Assembly (NCBI GenBank): GCA_050303415.1
Contig: JBNLBS010000005.1
Span: forward strand, 62,001 to 126,000
Length of the DNA stretch: 64,000 bases
Source: JBNLBS01 sp050303415
GTDB taxonomy: Bacteria > Pseudomonadota > Gammaproteobacteria > Methylococcales > Methylomonadaceae
Direction: 5' to 3'
Numbering within the stretch: the first letter of the stretch is position 1; each line of letters starts with the position of its first letter. The notes beneath the pieces were generated by a model that saw only the letters and a program-made list of their open reading frames with translations, had not been told where the DNA came from and ran no database searches. This document shows, piece by piece, positions 44,390 to 53,003 of this stretch. Made by a program: the position numbers and the translations under genes.

Positions 44390-44843
44390 AACCAACCATG
44401 TTTAAAATAAATCCAATTACTATTTTACTACGAATATAGAAAATTATCCCAAAAAGCCAAACTACTTATCATGTAAGTGATTGCTTACGCTAATTTAGGT
44501 ATTGACTGGCTTCTTTTTTAATTTAATTCACGCATAATGTCCACGTCGACAAAAAGGAAATGGACTTTTAGGATTTTTCAACAGGACGTTGCCATGGAAG
44601 GAACTACATGCCAAGCGAGCGTGCTAATAACCCCGCAACACACCGCCGGTGTATTGTGGGGACTTTTAGGCCAGGCACGAAAAGACAATATCCCCCCCAC
44701 AGCACTCGCACCAACTTCCCAAACGTCAAACTATTTACCACCATAAGTTCTCAAAATTTATTTGAGAACTATGGCGATAGACTCAATCTGTTTACGCCAA
44801 ATGCCGCGTAAAAGGGCAATCGCCAGGATTACCCCAGCCACTT
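44390..44843. other. Structured non-coding interval between hisB and typA
   Basis: About 450 bp without a convincing gene. It contains: GTAAG/CTTAC repeat at 44474-44489; a large nested hairpin at 44620-44679 (inner arms CCCCGCAACACACC and GGTGTATTGTGGGG, outer CGTGCTAA and TTAG...GCACG); and a near-perfect palindrome at 44741-44774 (CCATA-a-GTTCTCAAA with TTTGAGAAC-TATGG). A 69-codon frame across 44537-44746 looks accidental. The promoter of hisB should lie between 44390 and about 44470 on the minus strand. Confidence 0.5.
44620..44679. repeat. Nested inverted repeat (possible ncRNA or REP-like element)
   Basis: Inner 14-base arms 44631-44644 and 44648-44661 pair with 12 perfect matches and a 3-base loop. 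Outer arms CGTGCTAA (44620-44627) and TTAG (44666-44669)/GCACG (44675-44679) extend the stem through bulges. No T-run is next to it. It could be a small RNA, a REP-like element or remnant of a mobile end. Confidence 0.45.
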
Positions 44844-46664
44844 TTACTTTGCCCCGCCTCTGGAAGCACGCTTACGTTCAATTTCAGTTAACATTATTTT
44901 TCGCAGACGAATAGACTCAGGGGTTACTTCAACCAGTTCGTCGTCATCAATAAACTCTAAAGCTTGCTCCAGGGTCATTTTTTGGATTTTTGCACAAGTC
45001 AAACTGTCATCGGTTCCCGAGGCTCGTACGTTGGTTAATGGCTTGGATTTTGTCGGATTAACCGCCAGATCATTGCTGCGTGAATGAATACCAACCAACA
45101 TCCCCTCATAAACTTCATCGCCATTGACGACCAATAACTCACCACGCTCCTGCAATGGAAATAATGAGTAATCAACCGCTTTACCTTTCGCCATCGACAC
45201 CAGTACTCCACGCGCACGATTCCCCACATCGCCCTCTTTCATGGGACCATAATGATCAAATACATGATAAAACAAACCTGATCCTGAGGTTGCAGTTAAA
45301 AATTCGGTCTGAAATCCCAACAAGCCTCGTGAAGGTACAATATATTCCAAACGAATACGGCCTTTACCATCCGGCACCATATCTTTAAGCTCGCCCTTAC
45401 GGTCACCCAGCTTCTCCATGATTGTACCTTGATGCTCGTCTTCAACTTCAATGGTCACATACTCGTATGGTTCTGACTTTACTCCATCAATTTCCTTGAT
45501 AATGACTTCAGGACGGGACACTCCCATTTCAAAACCTTCACGCCGCATGTTTTCGATTAAAACTGATAAATGTAATTCACCACGACCTGAAACTTTAAAC
45601 TTATCCGGGTCATCGGTTGGATCAACACGTAACGCTACATTATGTTGCAACTCTTTTTCCAGACGCTCACGAATTTGTCTGGAGGTGACAAATTTTCCTT
45701 CCTGCCCGGCAAACGGTGAATTGTTAACCTGAAAAGTCATACTGACTGTTGGCTCATCCACTGACAATTGCGGCAAAGCCTCAACATTATCCGGATCACA
45801 CAGGGTTTCAGATATTTGCAATTTATCAATACCACAAAAAGCAATAATATCGCCCGCCTGAGCCGATTCCACCTCAACCCTGTCCAGACCATTAAAACCA
45901 TAAATTTTCAACATCCGACCGCTACGTTTATTTCCCGCCGCATCAACCAAAGTCAGCGACATATTCACCTTGACCGAACCACGCTGAATCCGGCCCACCC
46001 CGATAATACCCACATAAGAGTTATAATCCAGGCTGGTAACCTGCATTTGAAAAGGTGCATCAATATCAACCGATGGAGGTGCAACCATATCAACAATAGT
46101 TTGAAATAACGGCGTCATATCACCACCGGATACCTCCGCCTCCAATCCCGCAAAACCATTTAATGCAGATGCATAGACAATCGGAAAATCCAACTGTTCA
46201 TCAGTTGCTCCAAGATTATCAAACAAATCAAAGGTTTGATCTACAACCCAGTCAGGGCGCGCACCTGGGCGATCCACTTTATTAATAACCACAATAGGCT
46301 TAAGACCCAGGGCAAAAGCTTTTTGAGTTACAAAACGGGTTTGCGGCATTGGCCCGTCAACAGCATCAACCAACAACAGTACCGAGTCGACCATTGATAA
46401 AACTCGCTCTACTTCACCACCAAAGTCAGCATGTCCTGGGGTGTCGACAATATTAATATGATAACCATTCCAATCAAGTGCAGTATTTTTTGCCAGAATG
46501 GTAATACCGCGCTCTTTTTCCAGATCGTTAGAGTCCATGATCCGCTCCGAGACACGCTCATGCTCGGCAAAGGTACCTGATTGCTGTAACAATTTATCAA
46601 CCAGGGTTGTCTTGCCATGGTCCACGTGAGCAATAATTGCAATATTTCTTAATTTTTCGATCAC
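44844..46664 (-). CDS. typA: Translational GTPase TypA/BipA
   Basis: 606 residues, as usual. G1 AHVDHGKTTLVDKLL, G2 region RGITILAKNT, G3 DTPGHADFGGEV, G4 NKVDRPGARPDWV. Domains II-V with LRIEFGMGVSRPEV-like stretch (here REGFEMGVSRPEVI) and C-terminal GLLGFQTEFLTATSGSG. A ribosome-binding GTPase helping assembly and stress adaptation, notably cold growth. Monocistronic; no clear terminator follows. Confidence 0.97.
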   Translation of the reverse strand: MIEKLRNIAIIAHVDHGKTTLVDKLLQQSGTFAEHERVSERIMDSNDLEKERGITILAKNTALDWNGYHINIVDTPGHADFGGEVERVLSMVDSVLLLVDAVDGPMPQTRFVTQKAFALGLKPIVVINKVDRPGARPDWVVDQTFDLFDNLGATDEQLDFPIVYASALNGFAGLEAEVSGGDMTPLFQTIVDMVAPPSVDIDAPFQMQVTSLDYNSYVGIIGVGRIQRGSVKVNMSLTLVDAAGNKRSGRMLKIYGFNGLDRVEVESAQAGDIIAFCGIDKLQISETLCDPDNVEALPQLSVDEPTVSMTFQVNNSPFAGQEGKFVTSRQIRERLEKELQHNVALRVDPTDDPDKFKVSGRGELHLSVLIENMRREGFEMGVSRPEVIIKEIDGVKSEPYEYVTIEVEDEHQGTIMEKLGDRKGELKDMVPDGKGRIRLEYIVPSRGLLGFQTEFLTATSGSGLFYHVFDHYGPMKEGDVGNRARGVLVSMAKGKAVDYSLFPLQERGELLVVNGDEVYEGMLVGIHSRSNDLAVNPTKSKPLTNVRASGTDDSLTCAKIQKMTLEQALEFIDDDELVEVTPESIRLRKIMLTEIERKRASRGGAK

Positions 46665-46763
46665 TTTCTAATGTACTCTACAAATAATGGAATAAAAATT
46701 AAGCACGAACTGTTAGAGCCAATTCGGGCAAAAGGGATTTCTAATCTGTCGGATTAAGATGAA

Positions 46764-47156
46764 TTAGCTTTGCAGCCAAGGTAAACCATGAAAACGCCAA
46801 CCGCCTAGATTACCACGATGCTTGTTTTCGTCCAGGTCACCTTCAAAGCCCTGCAAAATGTTAACCAGATGCTGGTAACCAGCGGCCTCTAAAGCATTAG
46901 CAGCTGCCAAAGAACGCTGTCCACTACGACACAACAACAGGACCGGAACAGTCTTATCAGTTGCCACTTGCTTGACTTCATCAACAAAATGACTGTTTTC
47001 CTGCCAATCGGGCGCTTCTTTCCATGCTATATGAATGGCACCGGGCGGGTGACCGACAAAAGCATGCTCTATCTTTGTTCTCACATCAATCAAAACAACT
47101 TTCGGATTAGTTTGTATCAACGCCCAGCATTGTTTAGGATCTAAATTCTCTATCAT
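46764..47156 (-). CDS. Rhodanese-like sulfurtransferase
   Basis: 130 residues, a single rhodanese domain. VVLIDVRTKIEHAFVGHPPGAIHI opens; the active-site loop LLLCRSGQRSLAAANAL has the persulfide Cys and following Arg/Ser residues. It resembles GlpE/PspE-like cytosolic sulfur carriers. 12 bp after the methyltransferase gene stop, on the same strand, so they probably share a transcript. Confidence 0.85.
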   Translation of the reverse strand: MIENLDPKQCWALIQTNPKVVLIDVRTKIEHAFVGHPPGAIHIAWKEAPDWQENSHFVDEVKQVATDKTVPVLLLCRSGQRSLAAANALEAAGYQHLVNILQGFEGDLDENKHRGNLGGWRFHGLPWLQS

Positions 47157-47168
47157 ATTTTATATAAT

Positions 47169-47750
47169 TTAATCGACAACTTTTCGACCGATAAATTGGG
47201 CTTCATTTCTCAGGCCAGTTTGCAGCTCACCCAAAGCACCATTTTCGCGATAATAAACCAACGACAACGGTGAAAACAAATCCAACAACTCATTTTCTGC
47301 CAACAAAAAATCTGGATTGACTGGACCGCCCGAACGTACTTTAAGTTGCGTATAGGTTTGGTAAAACAACAAGCCATCCGGTTTTAATGCCTCTATTATC
47401 GCATCACTTAGGCTACGGTCAAGAAACCGGCTTACCACAACAACATCAAAGCTGCACTTTGATAATACACTTGGCTCTATTACTATCTGCTGGGGCTTGA
47501 TTTGTAGCTTATGTTCTGCCGAATATCGCTCTAGTTTTTTTATTGCCACCGATGAAATATCGATGGCAGTCACGGCCAGACCTTGACCCGATAAAAACAC
47601 TGCATTTGCACCCATTCCACAAGCCAAATCCAAAGCCCTACCCTGGCTGGGCAACAAAAAAGCATTTTCTGTCAGCACCGATGCAGCCGGATACAACGCA
47701 TAATCGGCCTGGCCATATACTCGATCCCACTTTTGTTTTATAACGTTCAT
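47169..47750 (-). CDS. Small class I SAM-methyltransferase
   Basis: 193 residues from ATG 47748-47750, overlapping the lysR-family stop (TAATG). Motif I is ALDLACGMGANAVFLSGQG with VTAIDISSVAIKKLERY; motif IV near VVVVSRFLDRSL. The layout is like TehB/Methyltransf_11. Substrate unknown. It lies between the regulator and the rhodanese gene, suggesting a three-gene unit. Confidence 0.75.
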   Translation of the reverse strand: MNVIKQKWDRVYGQADYALYPAASVLTENAFLLPSQGRALDLACGMGANAVFLSGQGLAVTAIDISSVAIKKLERYSAEHKLQIKPQQIVIEPSVLSKCSFDVVVVSRFLDRSLSDAIIEALKPDGLLFYQTYTQLKVRSGGPVNPDFLLAENELLDLFSPLSLVYYRENGALGELQTGLRNEAQFIGRKVVD

Positions 47751-48664
47751 TATTCCGTATCGGCCATACCAACCCGGTATTGCATCCAATGCTGAAGGAA
47801 ATCCAGAAATATTCTTACCTTAGCGGTTAAATACTTTCGATGCGGATATACCGCCTGTATTGGTAATGGCCCTAAAGCATACTCCTGCAATACTTCTATT
47901 AATTTACCCTTTTGAATATCGCGCCCCACAATATATTTTGGCAACATAACCAGACCCAGGCTGTTAATAGCCGCAACACGAATGGGATCAGACGCATTGG
48001 CCTGCATTCGTCCTGACACCCGAATCACTTTGACACCCGACCCTGAGCCACTGGCAAAGCGCCATTGATCTCTAGGTTGAATCGCCCAGTTGACCAGACA
48101 ACTATGATGAACCAAATCTTCCGGCGTCTGGGGCTCACCATAAAGCGTTAAATAATCCTTTGAAGCACAAACCACCAGTGATGAACTCACCAATTTTCGC
48201 GCGACCAGACTGGAGTCATCCATTTCTCCCAACTGAATACCCACATCAATACCTTCATCAACCAAATCACCCAGACTACTTTTTAACACCATTTCGACCG
48301 AAAGCTCAGGATAAAATTTCATAAATTCAGACAATGCCGGAGCAATATGCGTCGCACCAATCACTGGGGGCGCGCTTATTTTTAAAACCCCCCGAGGCTC
48401 AGTCTGCATATAGGTGACAGCTGCCTCCATCTCCTCCACGTCCTGTAAAACCTGTTGGCACCTAACAAGATACGACTCCCCCACATCGGTTAAACTTAGA
48501 CTTCGAGTGGTTCTGTTAAACAAGCGCGTCCCCAGTTTATTTTCCAATTGCATAATATGCTTGGTTGCCATCGCCCTGGAAATATCCATATCCCGAGCTG
48601 CTCCGGCAAAACTACCGGTTTTTGCCACTCTGACAAAAACCTGCATACTTGTTAATTTATCCAC
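47750..48664 (-). CDS. LysR-family transcriptional regulator
   Basis: 304 residues from GTG 48662-48664, with GGGGG seven bases upstream; a TTG two codons earlier is possible. N-terminal winged helix (MDKLTSMQVFVRVAKTGSFAGAARDMDISRAMATKHIMQLE, then LGTRLFNRTTRSLSLTDVGE) and a C-terminal periplasmic-binding-like effector domain (ISAPPVIGATHIAP, RVAAINSLGLVMLP). It likely controls its own and the divergent gene at 48935; the intergenic region has three copies of an octamer. Confidence 0.9.
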   Translation of the reverse strand: MDKLTSMQVFVRVAKTGSFAGAARDMDISRAMATKHIMQLENKLGTRLFNRTTRSLSLTDVGESYLVRCQQVLQDVEEMEAAVTYMQTEPRGVLKISAPPVIGATHIAPALSEFMKFYPELSVEMVLKSSLGDLVDEGIDVGIQLGEMDDSSLVARKLVSSSLVVCASKDYLTLYGEPQTPEDLVHHSCLVNWAIQPRDQWRFASGSGSGVKVIRVSGRMQANASDPIRVAAINSLGLVMLPKYIVGRDIQKGKLIEVLQEYALGPLPIQAVYPHRKYLTAKVRIFLDFLQHWMQYRVGMADTE

Positions 48665-48934
48665 AAACAACCCCCACGCTTAGTTTGCCAGCATCCAATT
48701 GATTTCTAAGAATTATTTCATCCATTCTCATTTTTAAAAATTTCAGAACTACTAAAATTTTATAAGACATAGGTCACAATACTTATTGACATGAGTAATT
48801 ATTTCTAAATAAGAAACAATATATTTAATAATAACGGTATTGTCTACAAAAAATATCAGCGTATACTTATTTCTAACTTAAATACAACCCGGTTTTATCA
48901 AGCAAGTGAAACCCTTAACGAGCAGGACAGGATT
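48665..48934. promoter_or_regulatory. LysR divergent control region with repeated ATTTCTAA
   Basis: ATTTCTAA occurs three times on the plus strand, at 48702, 48801 and 48869. The middle copy lies inside the spacer of TTGACA (48786-48791), whose -10 (about 48809-48814) is poor, as expected for activator-dependent promoters. Around the middle copy, TTTCT-aaata-AGAAA is roughly palindromic. Confidence 0.5.
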
Positions 48935-49087
48935 ATGACTGAAATCAAAGACGACATTTTAATCGGTTTGATGTTTATGACTGGCATATACAGCTTTGTT
49001 TCTGGCCAGTTCATTATTTCAACATTTTTATTTGGCAGCGCTGCGATCTACAGCAATATTGTAACGAGAGCAAAACTGAATAGCTAA
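48935..49087 (+). CDS. 50-residue membrane protein divergent from LysR gene
   Basis: A short gene: ATG 48935 preceded by AGGACAGGATT, stop TAA 49085-49087. Two hydrophobic stretches (ILIGLMFMTGIYSFVSGQ and FIISTFLFGSAAIYSNIV) could form a hairpin in the membrane. It ends with a basic TRAKLNS. Two hairpins with T-runs follow. No family recognised. Position opposite a LysR regulator and a clean terminator support real expression. Confidence 0.6.
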   Translation: MTEIKDDILIGLMFMTGIYSFVSGQFIISTFLFGSAAIYSNIVTRAKLNS

Positions 49088-49120
49088 CCCCTTCAATTAC
49101 GACCTCCTAGTGTAATTCAA

Positions 49121-49157
49121 GCAAGCAGACCCTCCTCATATTCAATCTGCTTGATTT
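49121..49157 (+). terminator. Terminator-like hairpin after 50-residue gene
   Basis: AAGCAG and CTGCTT flank a long loop and are followed by GATTTTTTT. The stem is short. Confidence 0.45.
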
Positions 49158-49161
49158 TTTT

Positions 49162-49200
49162 ACCTCCCTTTACCAAAACAGGTATTGGGAGGTTTTTTTT
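49162..49200 (+). terminator. Rho-independent terminator
   Basis: ACCTCCC (49162-49168) and GGGAGGT (49187-49193) pair, with an inner TACC/GGTA pair, and are followed by a T-run of at least seven. It separates the small gene from the convergent glycan locus. Confidence 0.75.
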
Positions 49201-49242
49201 GCCCGGCTGAAAACAGATAAAATAACTTTTTCTACAATATTT

Positions 49243-51168
49243 CTATTTTCTTATCCAAAGCAAATCACTGATTTCACATTGCGGCTTAAAACCTGAAACA
49301 ACTTGAGACATGATACCCCTCACACTCTCGAAATCATCATTTTTGCTCGACACTTCCAAATCCATCAAAACCTTCTGCAATTCAGTCCATTCGAGCACTT
49401 CTTCCTCAGCACGCATAATTCTCGGATGAGAAGTGTCCGTCACATTATCACCAATCAATAACTCTTCAAACAATTTCTCACCAGGACGCAGACCGGTAAA
49501 TTGTATTTCTATATCACCACCCGGATGATCACCATCTTTGACTTCCAAGCCACTTAAATGAATCATTCTTTTGGCCATATCGACAATTTTAACCGGCTCA
49601 CCCATTTCCAACACAAACACATCACCGCCCTGCCCCATTGCACCCGCCTGGATAACCAATTGAGCCGCTTCGGGTATAGTCATAAAGTAACGGATAATTC
49701 GCGGGTCGGTTACCGTAACAGGCCCACCTTTAGCAATTTGATCTCGAAACAAGGGCACAACAGAACCGGATGAACCCAACACATTGCCAAACCGCACCAT
49801 TGTAAATCGAGTGGTTTCCTGTGTCTGACTCAATGCCTGCAATACCAACTCAGCAATACGCTTGGTCGCCCCCATAGTATTAGTTGGACGAACCGCTTTA
49901 TCTGTTGAAATCAAAACAAATGTTTCGACATTTGCATTAATTGCAGCCTGCGCAGTATTTAAAGTACCCAACACATTATTTAGCACAGCCTGCCCCGGAT
50001 TCTTTTCCATCATCGGAACATGCTTATAAGCCGCAGCATGATATATAGTCTGCACTTCATAGGCCTGACAAAACTTTCTAACTCTTTCACCATCAACAAC
50101 CGAACCCATGACAGCCACAATCTCTATCATTTGTTGCTCGGCATAAGTCAATGATTGAATCAGCTCCTTTTCAATACTATATAAAGCAAACTCCGTTAAC
50201 TCATACAGAACCAGCCTTGTTGGTTTTAGGGCAAGTACCTGCCGGCATAGCTCAGAACCAATTGAGCCGCCAGCTCCTGTTACCATTACGACTTTACCAG
50301 TAATATTGGCATGCAATAACATCTGATCTGGAGACACAGCATCACGCCCCAATAAATCAGCAACTTCGACCTCTTGCAGTGCATCAACTTTGACCCGGCC
50401 ATTTGCTAAATCAGCCAACCCTGGCATAGACCTTACATGCACTGGATAAACTTCCAGCAATCTAATAACCTCATTACGCCGAGCTCTTGTTGCAGAAGGA
50501 ATAGCTAATAAAACATCAGTTAGCTTATGGCGCTCAATTAAGTAACTTAAAGAACTTAAATCATAAATCCTTAAATTATTGATTTTTTGTTTATGCAAAC
50601 TCACATCATCGTCAATAAACGCAACTGGTTTGTACTCTCTACCCTGCGCAAGCGCAGAAGCCAACTGAACCCCCGCACTGCCGGCACCATAGATCACCAC
50701 ATTTTTCTTAAAGTCATCAAGCGTTGCTTTATCACCAGCATAACTTACATTCACATCGCCTAGCCACCAGCAAGCAAAAAAACGCCCGCCTCCAACCAAT
50801 AGCAACATAAACAGCCAATTCAAAATAGGCACAGTCCTTGGTACTAGACCAACATTTGACATAAGTGCTATTACTGAGAATATTAACGCATAAAGTGCTG
50901 TTGCCTGAAAAATAGCCCAAAGTACTCGTCCACCAATATAACGAATAATGGCTCGGTACAAACCGAACTTGATAAAAACCGGAATAGCTATTAATGGAGA
51001 AATCAAGAAAAGCATCCACCCATTACCTTTCGGTAAATATAATTCCCCCAAACGTATTGAAAAAGCTCCCCATAAAGCTATGAGAGAGAAAAAGACATCT
51101 GCAAAAATTAATATTGCGACTTTTTTAGGCCTCGATAGACTTAAAAAAAAATAAGCCAGTTTTTGCAT
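49243..51168 (-). CDS. Membrane-bound nucleotide-sugar 4,6-dehydratase (WbpM/PglF type)
   Basis: 641 residues. Four N-terminal membrane helices (about 6-130), a CoA-like/Rossmann-like domain (VIYGAGSAGVQLASAL), and a C-terminal SDR domain. The SDR has VTGAGGSIGSELCRQV, STDKAVRPTNTMGATKR (the Tyr replaced by Met in SMK/YxxxK, as in WbpM) and FGNVLGSSGSVVPLF. Such enzymes make UDP-4-keto-6-deoxy-GlcNAc, precursor of diamino-trideoxy sugars. Start ATG 51166-51168 lies just after the aminotransferase stop. Probably the last gene of the glycan locus. Confidence 0.88.
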   Translation of the reverse strand: MQKLAYFFLSLSRPKKVAILIFADVFFSLIALWGAFSIRLGELYLPKGNGWMLFLISPLIAIPVFIKFGLYRAIIRYIGGRVLWAIFQATALYALIFSVIALMSNVGLVPRTVPILNWLFMLLLVGGGRFFACWWLGDVNVSYAGDKATLDDFKKNVVIYGAGSAGVQLASALAQGREYKPVAFIDDDVSLHKQKINNLRIYDLSSLSYLIERHKLTDVLLAIPSATRARRNEVIRLLEVYPVHVRSMPGLADLANGRVKVDALQEVEVADLLGRDAVSPDQMLLHANITGKVVMVTGAGGSIGSELCRQVLALKPTRLVLYELTEFALYSIEKELIQSLTYAEQQMIEIVAVMGSVVDGERVRKFCQAYEVQTIYHAAAYKHVPMMEKNPGQAVLNNVLGTLNTAQAAINANVETFVLISTDKAVRPTNTMGATKRIAELVLQALSQTQETTRFTMVRFGNVLGSSGSVVPLFRDQIAKGGPVTVTDPRIIRYFMTIPEAAQLVIQAGAMGQGGDVFVLEMGEPVKIVDMAKRMIHLSGLEVKDGDHPGGDIEIQFTGLRPGEKLFEELLIGDNVTDTSHPRIMRAEEEVLEWTELQKVLMDLEVSSKNDDFESVRGIMSQVVSGFKPQCEISDLLWIRK

Positions 51169-51169
51169 C

Positions 51170-52342
51170 TTAAATTGAACAACCCTGCATAACAAGACCT
51201 ATTGTTTCACAGGTTTTTTTAATTTCTTGTTCAGTTAATGTTGGGTGCACCAAAAACATTAAACTTGTTTCACCTAATTCTTTCGCGTTTTGTAACCTTT
51301 TTTTGGGTTTGAAACTTCTATTTTCAAATGCCCTTTCTAAATAAACCTCTGAACATGAACCAGAATAACAAGGCACACCAAACGTGTTTATTTCTGCCAT
51401 AATCCGATCCCTACTCCATCCTGTTTTTAAATTTGACTGGTCAATAAATACATAACATTTATAAGCAGCATGTTCAATATTGGCAGGAACTTCTGGAACC
51501 CGTAGACCAGCCCAACACCGGGCTTGCTCCCAAATTTCATTTGCATTTACTCGACGCCTATCAGACCATTCAGGCATCCTTTTCAACTGTACACGACCTA
51601 TTACAGCCTGCATTTCTGTCATTCGCCAATTGGTGCCAAACGAACTATGCAACCAACGAAATCCTGGAGGATGATTTCGCTCATAGACATCTTCCCAAGA
51701 CTTTCCATGGTCCTTGTATGACCACATTTTAGACCATAGAGCTCTATCACTAGTCGTAACCATACCGCCTTCACCGCCGGTGGTCATTATTTTGTCCTGA
51801 CAAAAAGACCAGCAACCAATATGCCCAATTGAACCAACTGCCTGTCCCTTATATGTTGCCCCATGTGCTTGAGCACAATCTTCAATCACATACAGCCCAT
51901 GTTCGTTAGCCAAAGACATCATGCCATCCATTTCACACGGCCAACCCGCCAAATGCACGCACATAATTGCTTTCGTTTTCGTAGAGATTTTCTCTTTAAC
52001 AGTTTCAGGGGTTATATTCTGCGAATCTATCGATACATCTGCAAAAACTGGTATGGCGCCTGAATTAACAATCGATGAAACCGATGCCAAAAAAGTGCGC
52101 GACGTAACTATGACCTCATCACCGGGTCCAATATCCAATGCTTTTAAAGCCAAATCTAAAGCCACTGTTCCGTTCATCAAAGCAACTGCATATTGACTAC
52201 CACACCAAGCTGCGAATTCTTTTTCAAATTCACGACACTCGCTGCCTGTCCAATAATTAACTTTATTTGACAATAAGACTTTTTTTACTAACTCAGCTTC
52301 TTCTTCTGTATAAGCAGGCCAAGGCGAAATATTATTTACCAT
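51170..52342 (-). CDS. DegT/DnrJ/EryC1/StrS sugar aminotransferase
   Basis: 390 residues, PLP enzyme. ALMNGTVALDLALKALDIGPGDEVI, the acidic pair with VIEDCAQAHGATYKG, and CWSFCQDKIMTTGGEGGMV with the Schiff-base Lys are typical. It likely aminates the 4-keto sugar made by the dehydratase, giving a 4-amino-6-deoxy sugar. Pairs with the NeuD/PglD-like acetyltransferase upstream (8 bp away), matching the PglF-PglE-PglD logic of bacillosamine-like sugars. Confidence 0.88.
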   Translation of the reverse strand: MVNNISPWPAYTEEEAELVKKVLLSNKVNYWTGSECREFEKEFAAWCGSQYAVALMNGTVALDLALKALDIGPGDEVIVTSRTFLASVSSIVNSGAIPVFADVSIDSQNITPETVKEKISTKTKAIMCVHLAGWPCEMDGMMSLANEHGLYVIEDCAQAHGATYKGQAVGSIGHIGCWSFCQDKIMTTGGEGGMVTTSDRALWSKMWSYKDHGKSWEDVYERNHPPGFRWLHSSFGTNWRMTEMQAVIGRVQLKRMPEWSDRRRVNANEIWEQARCWAGLRVPEVPANIEHAAYKCYVFIDQSNLKTGWSRDRIMAEINTFGVPCYSGSCSEVYLERAFENRSFKPKKRLQNAKELGETSLMFLVHPTLTEQEIKKTCETIGLVMQGCSI

Positions 52343-52349
52343 CATTCCT

Positions 52350-52973
52350 TTAAAATTTAATTTTTGCAGGATTCCCCATCACTGTAACATGGTTAGGTAT
52401 ATCCTTAATTACTACCGCTCCGGCCCCAACCACAGCATTTTTACCAATTTTGACACACTGCTTTACAACAGAGCCAATACCAAGCCATGCTAATTCCCCC
52501 ACTTCAACAGAACCAGCTAAACAAACCCCGGGGCTAACATGCACACCATCAGACAAAACACAGTCATGATCAATTGAAGACGCAGTATTGATAATAGCTG
52601 CCTTAGCAATTTTAACAAAAGGGTTAATTATTGCTCCAGCCATAATTACCGACCCCACATCAATTGATACGTACTTACTAATAACTGCGTTTGGATGAAT
52701 CAAACTTACCGCATTAAGTCCCTTTGAAATCAACATGTTAGTTTTATCCAAGCGAATAGCATTATCGCCAATTGCAACAATAAAGCCATCAAAATCCTCT
52801 TTCATTAAGATTAAGTTCGCTGTTGAGCCGACTACTTTCCAGTTTTTCTCAAAGGATACATTAGGATATGCATCGTCAAAAAAAACAATTTCATTCCAAC
52901 CATTTAACTCTGCAATATCAGCAATAACTTTTCCATGCCCACTTGCACCAATTATCGCTAACCTTTTAATCAT
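52350..52973 (-). CDS. NeuD/PglD-family sugar O/N-acetyltransferase
   Basis: 207 residues. N-terminal Rossmann part (LAIIGASGHGKVIADIAE) and C-terminal left-handed beta-helix of hexapeptide repeats (VSPGVCLAGSVEVGELAWLGIGSVV, then VGAGAVVIKDIPNHVTVMGNPAKI). This is the PglD/NeuD architecture. It should acetylate the 4-amino sugar. The conserved general-base His is present as DHDCVLSDGVHVSPGV region. Confidence 0.85.
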   Translation of the reverse strand: MIKRLAIIGASGHGKVIADIAELNGWNEIVFFDDAYPNVSFEKNWKVVGSTANLILMKEDFDGFIVAIGDNAIRLDKTNMLISKGLNAVSLIHPNAVISKYVSIDVGSVIMAGAIINPFVKIAKAAIINTASSIDHDCVLSDGVHVSPGVCLAGSVEVGELAWLGIGSVVKQCVKIGKNAVVGAGAVVIKDIPNHVTVMGNPAKIKF

Positions 52974-53003
52974 TTAACATAAAACCACAAGGTTAATCAC
53001 TTA

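Noticed and set aside
44537..44746. 69-codon plus-strand frame between hisB and typA
   Set aside because: No ribosome site, low-complexity Ser/Thr/Pro-rich product, and it runs through the large nested hairpin, so it looks accidental.
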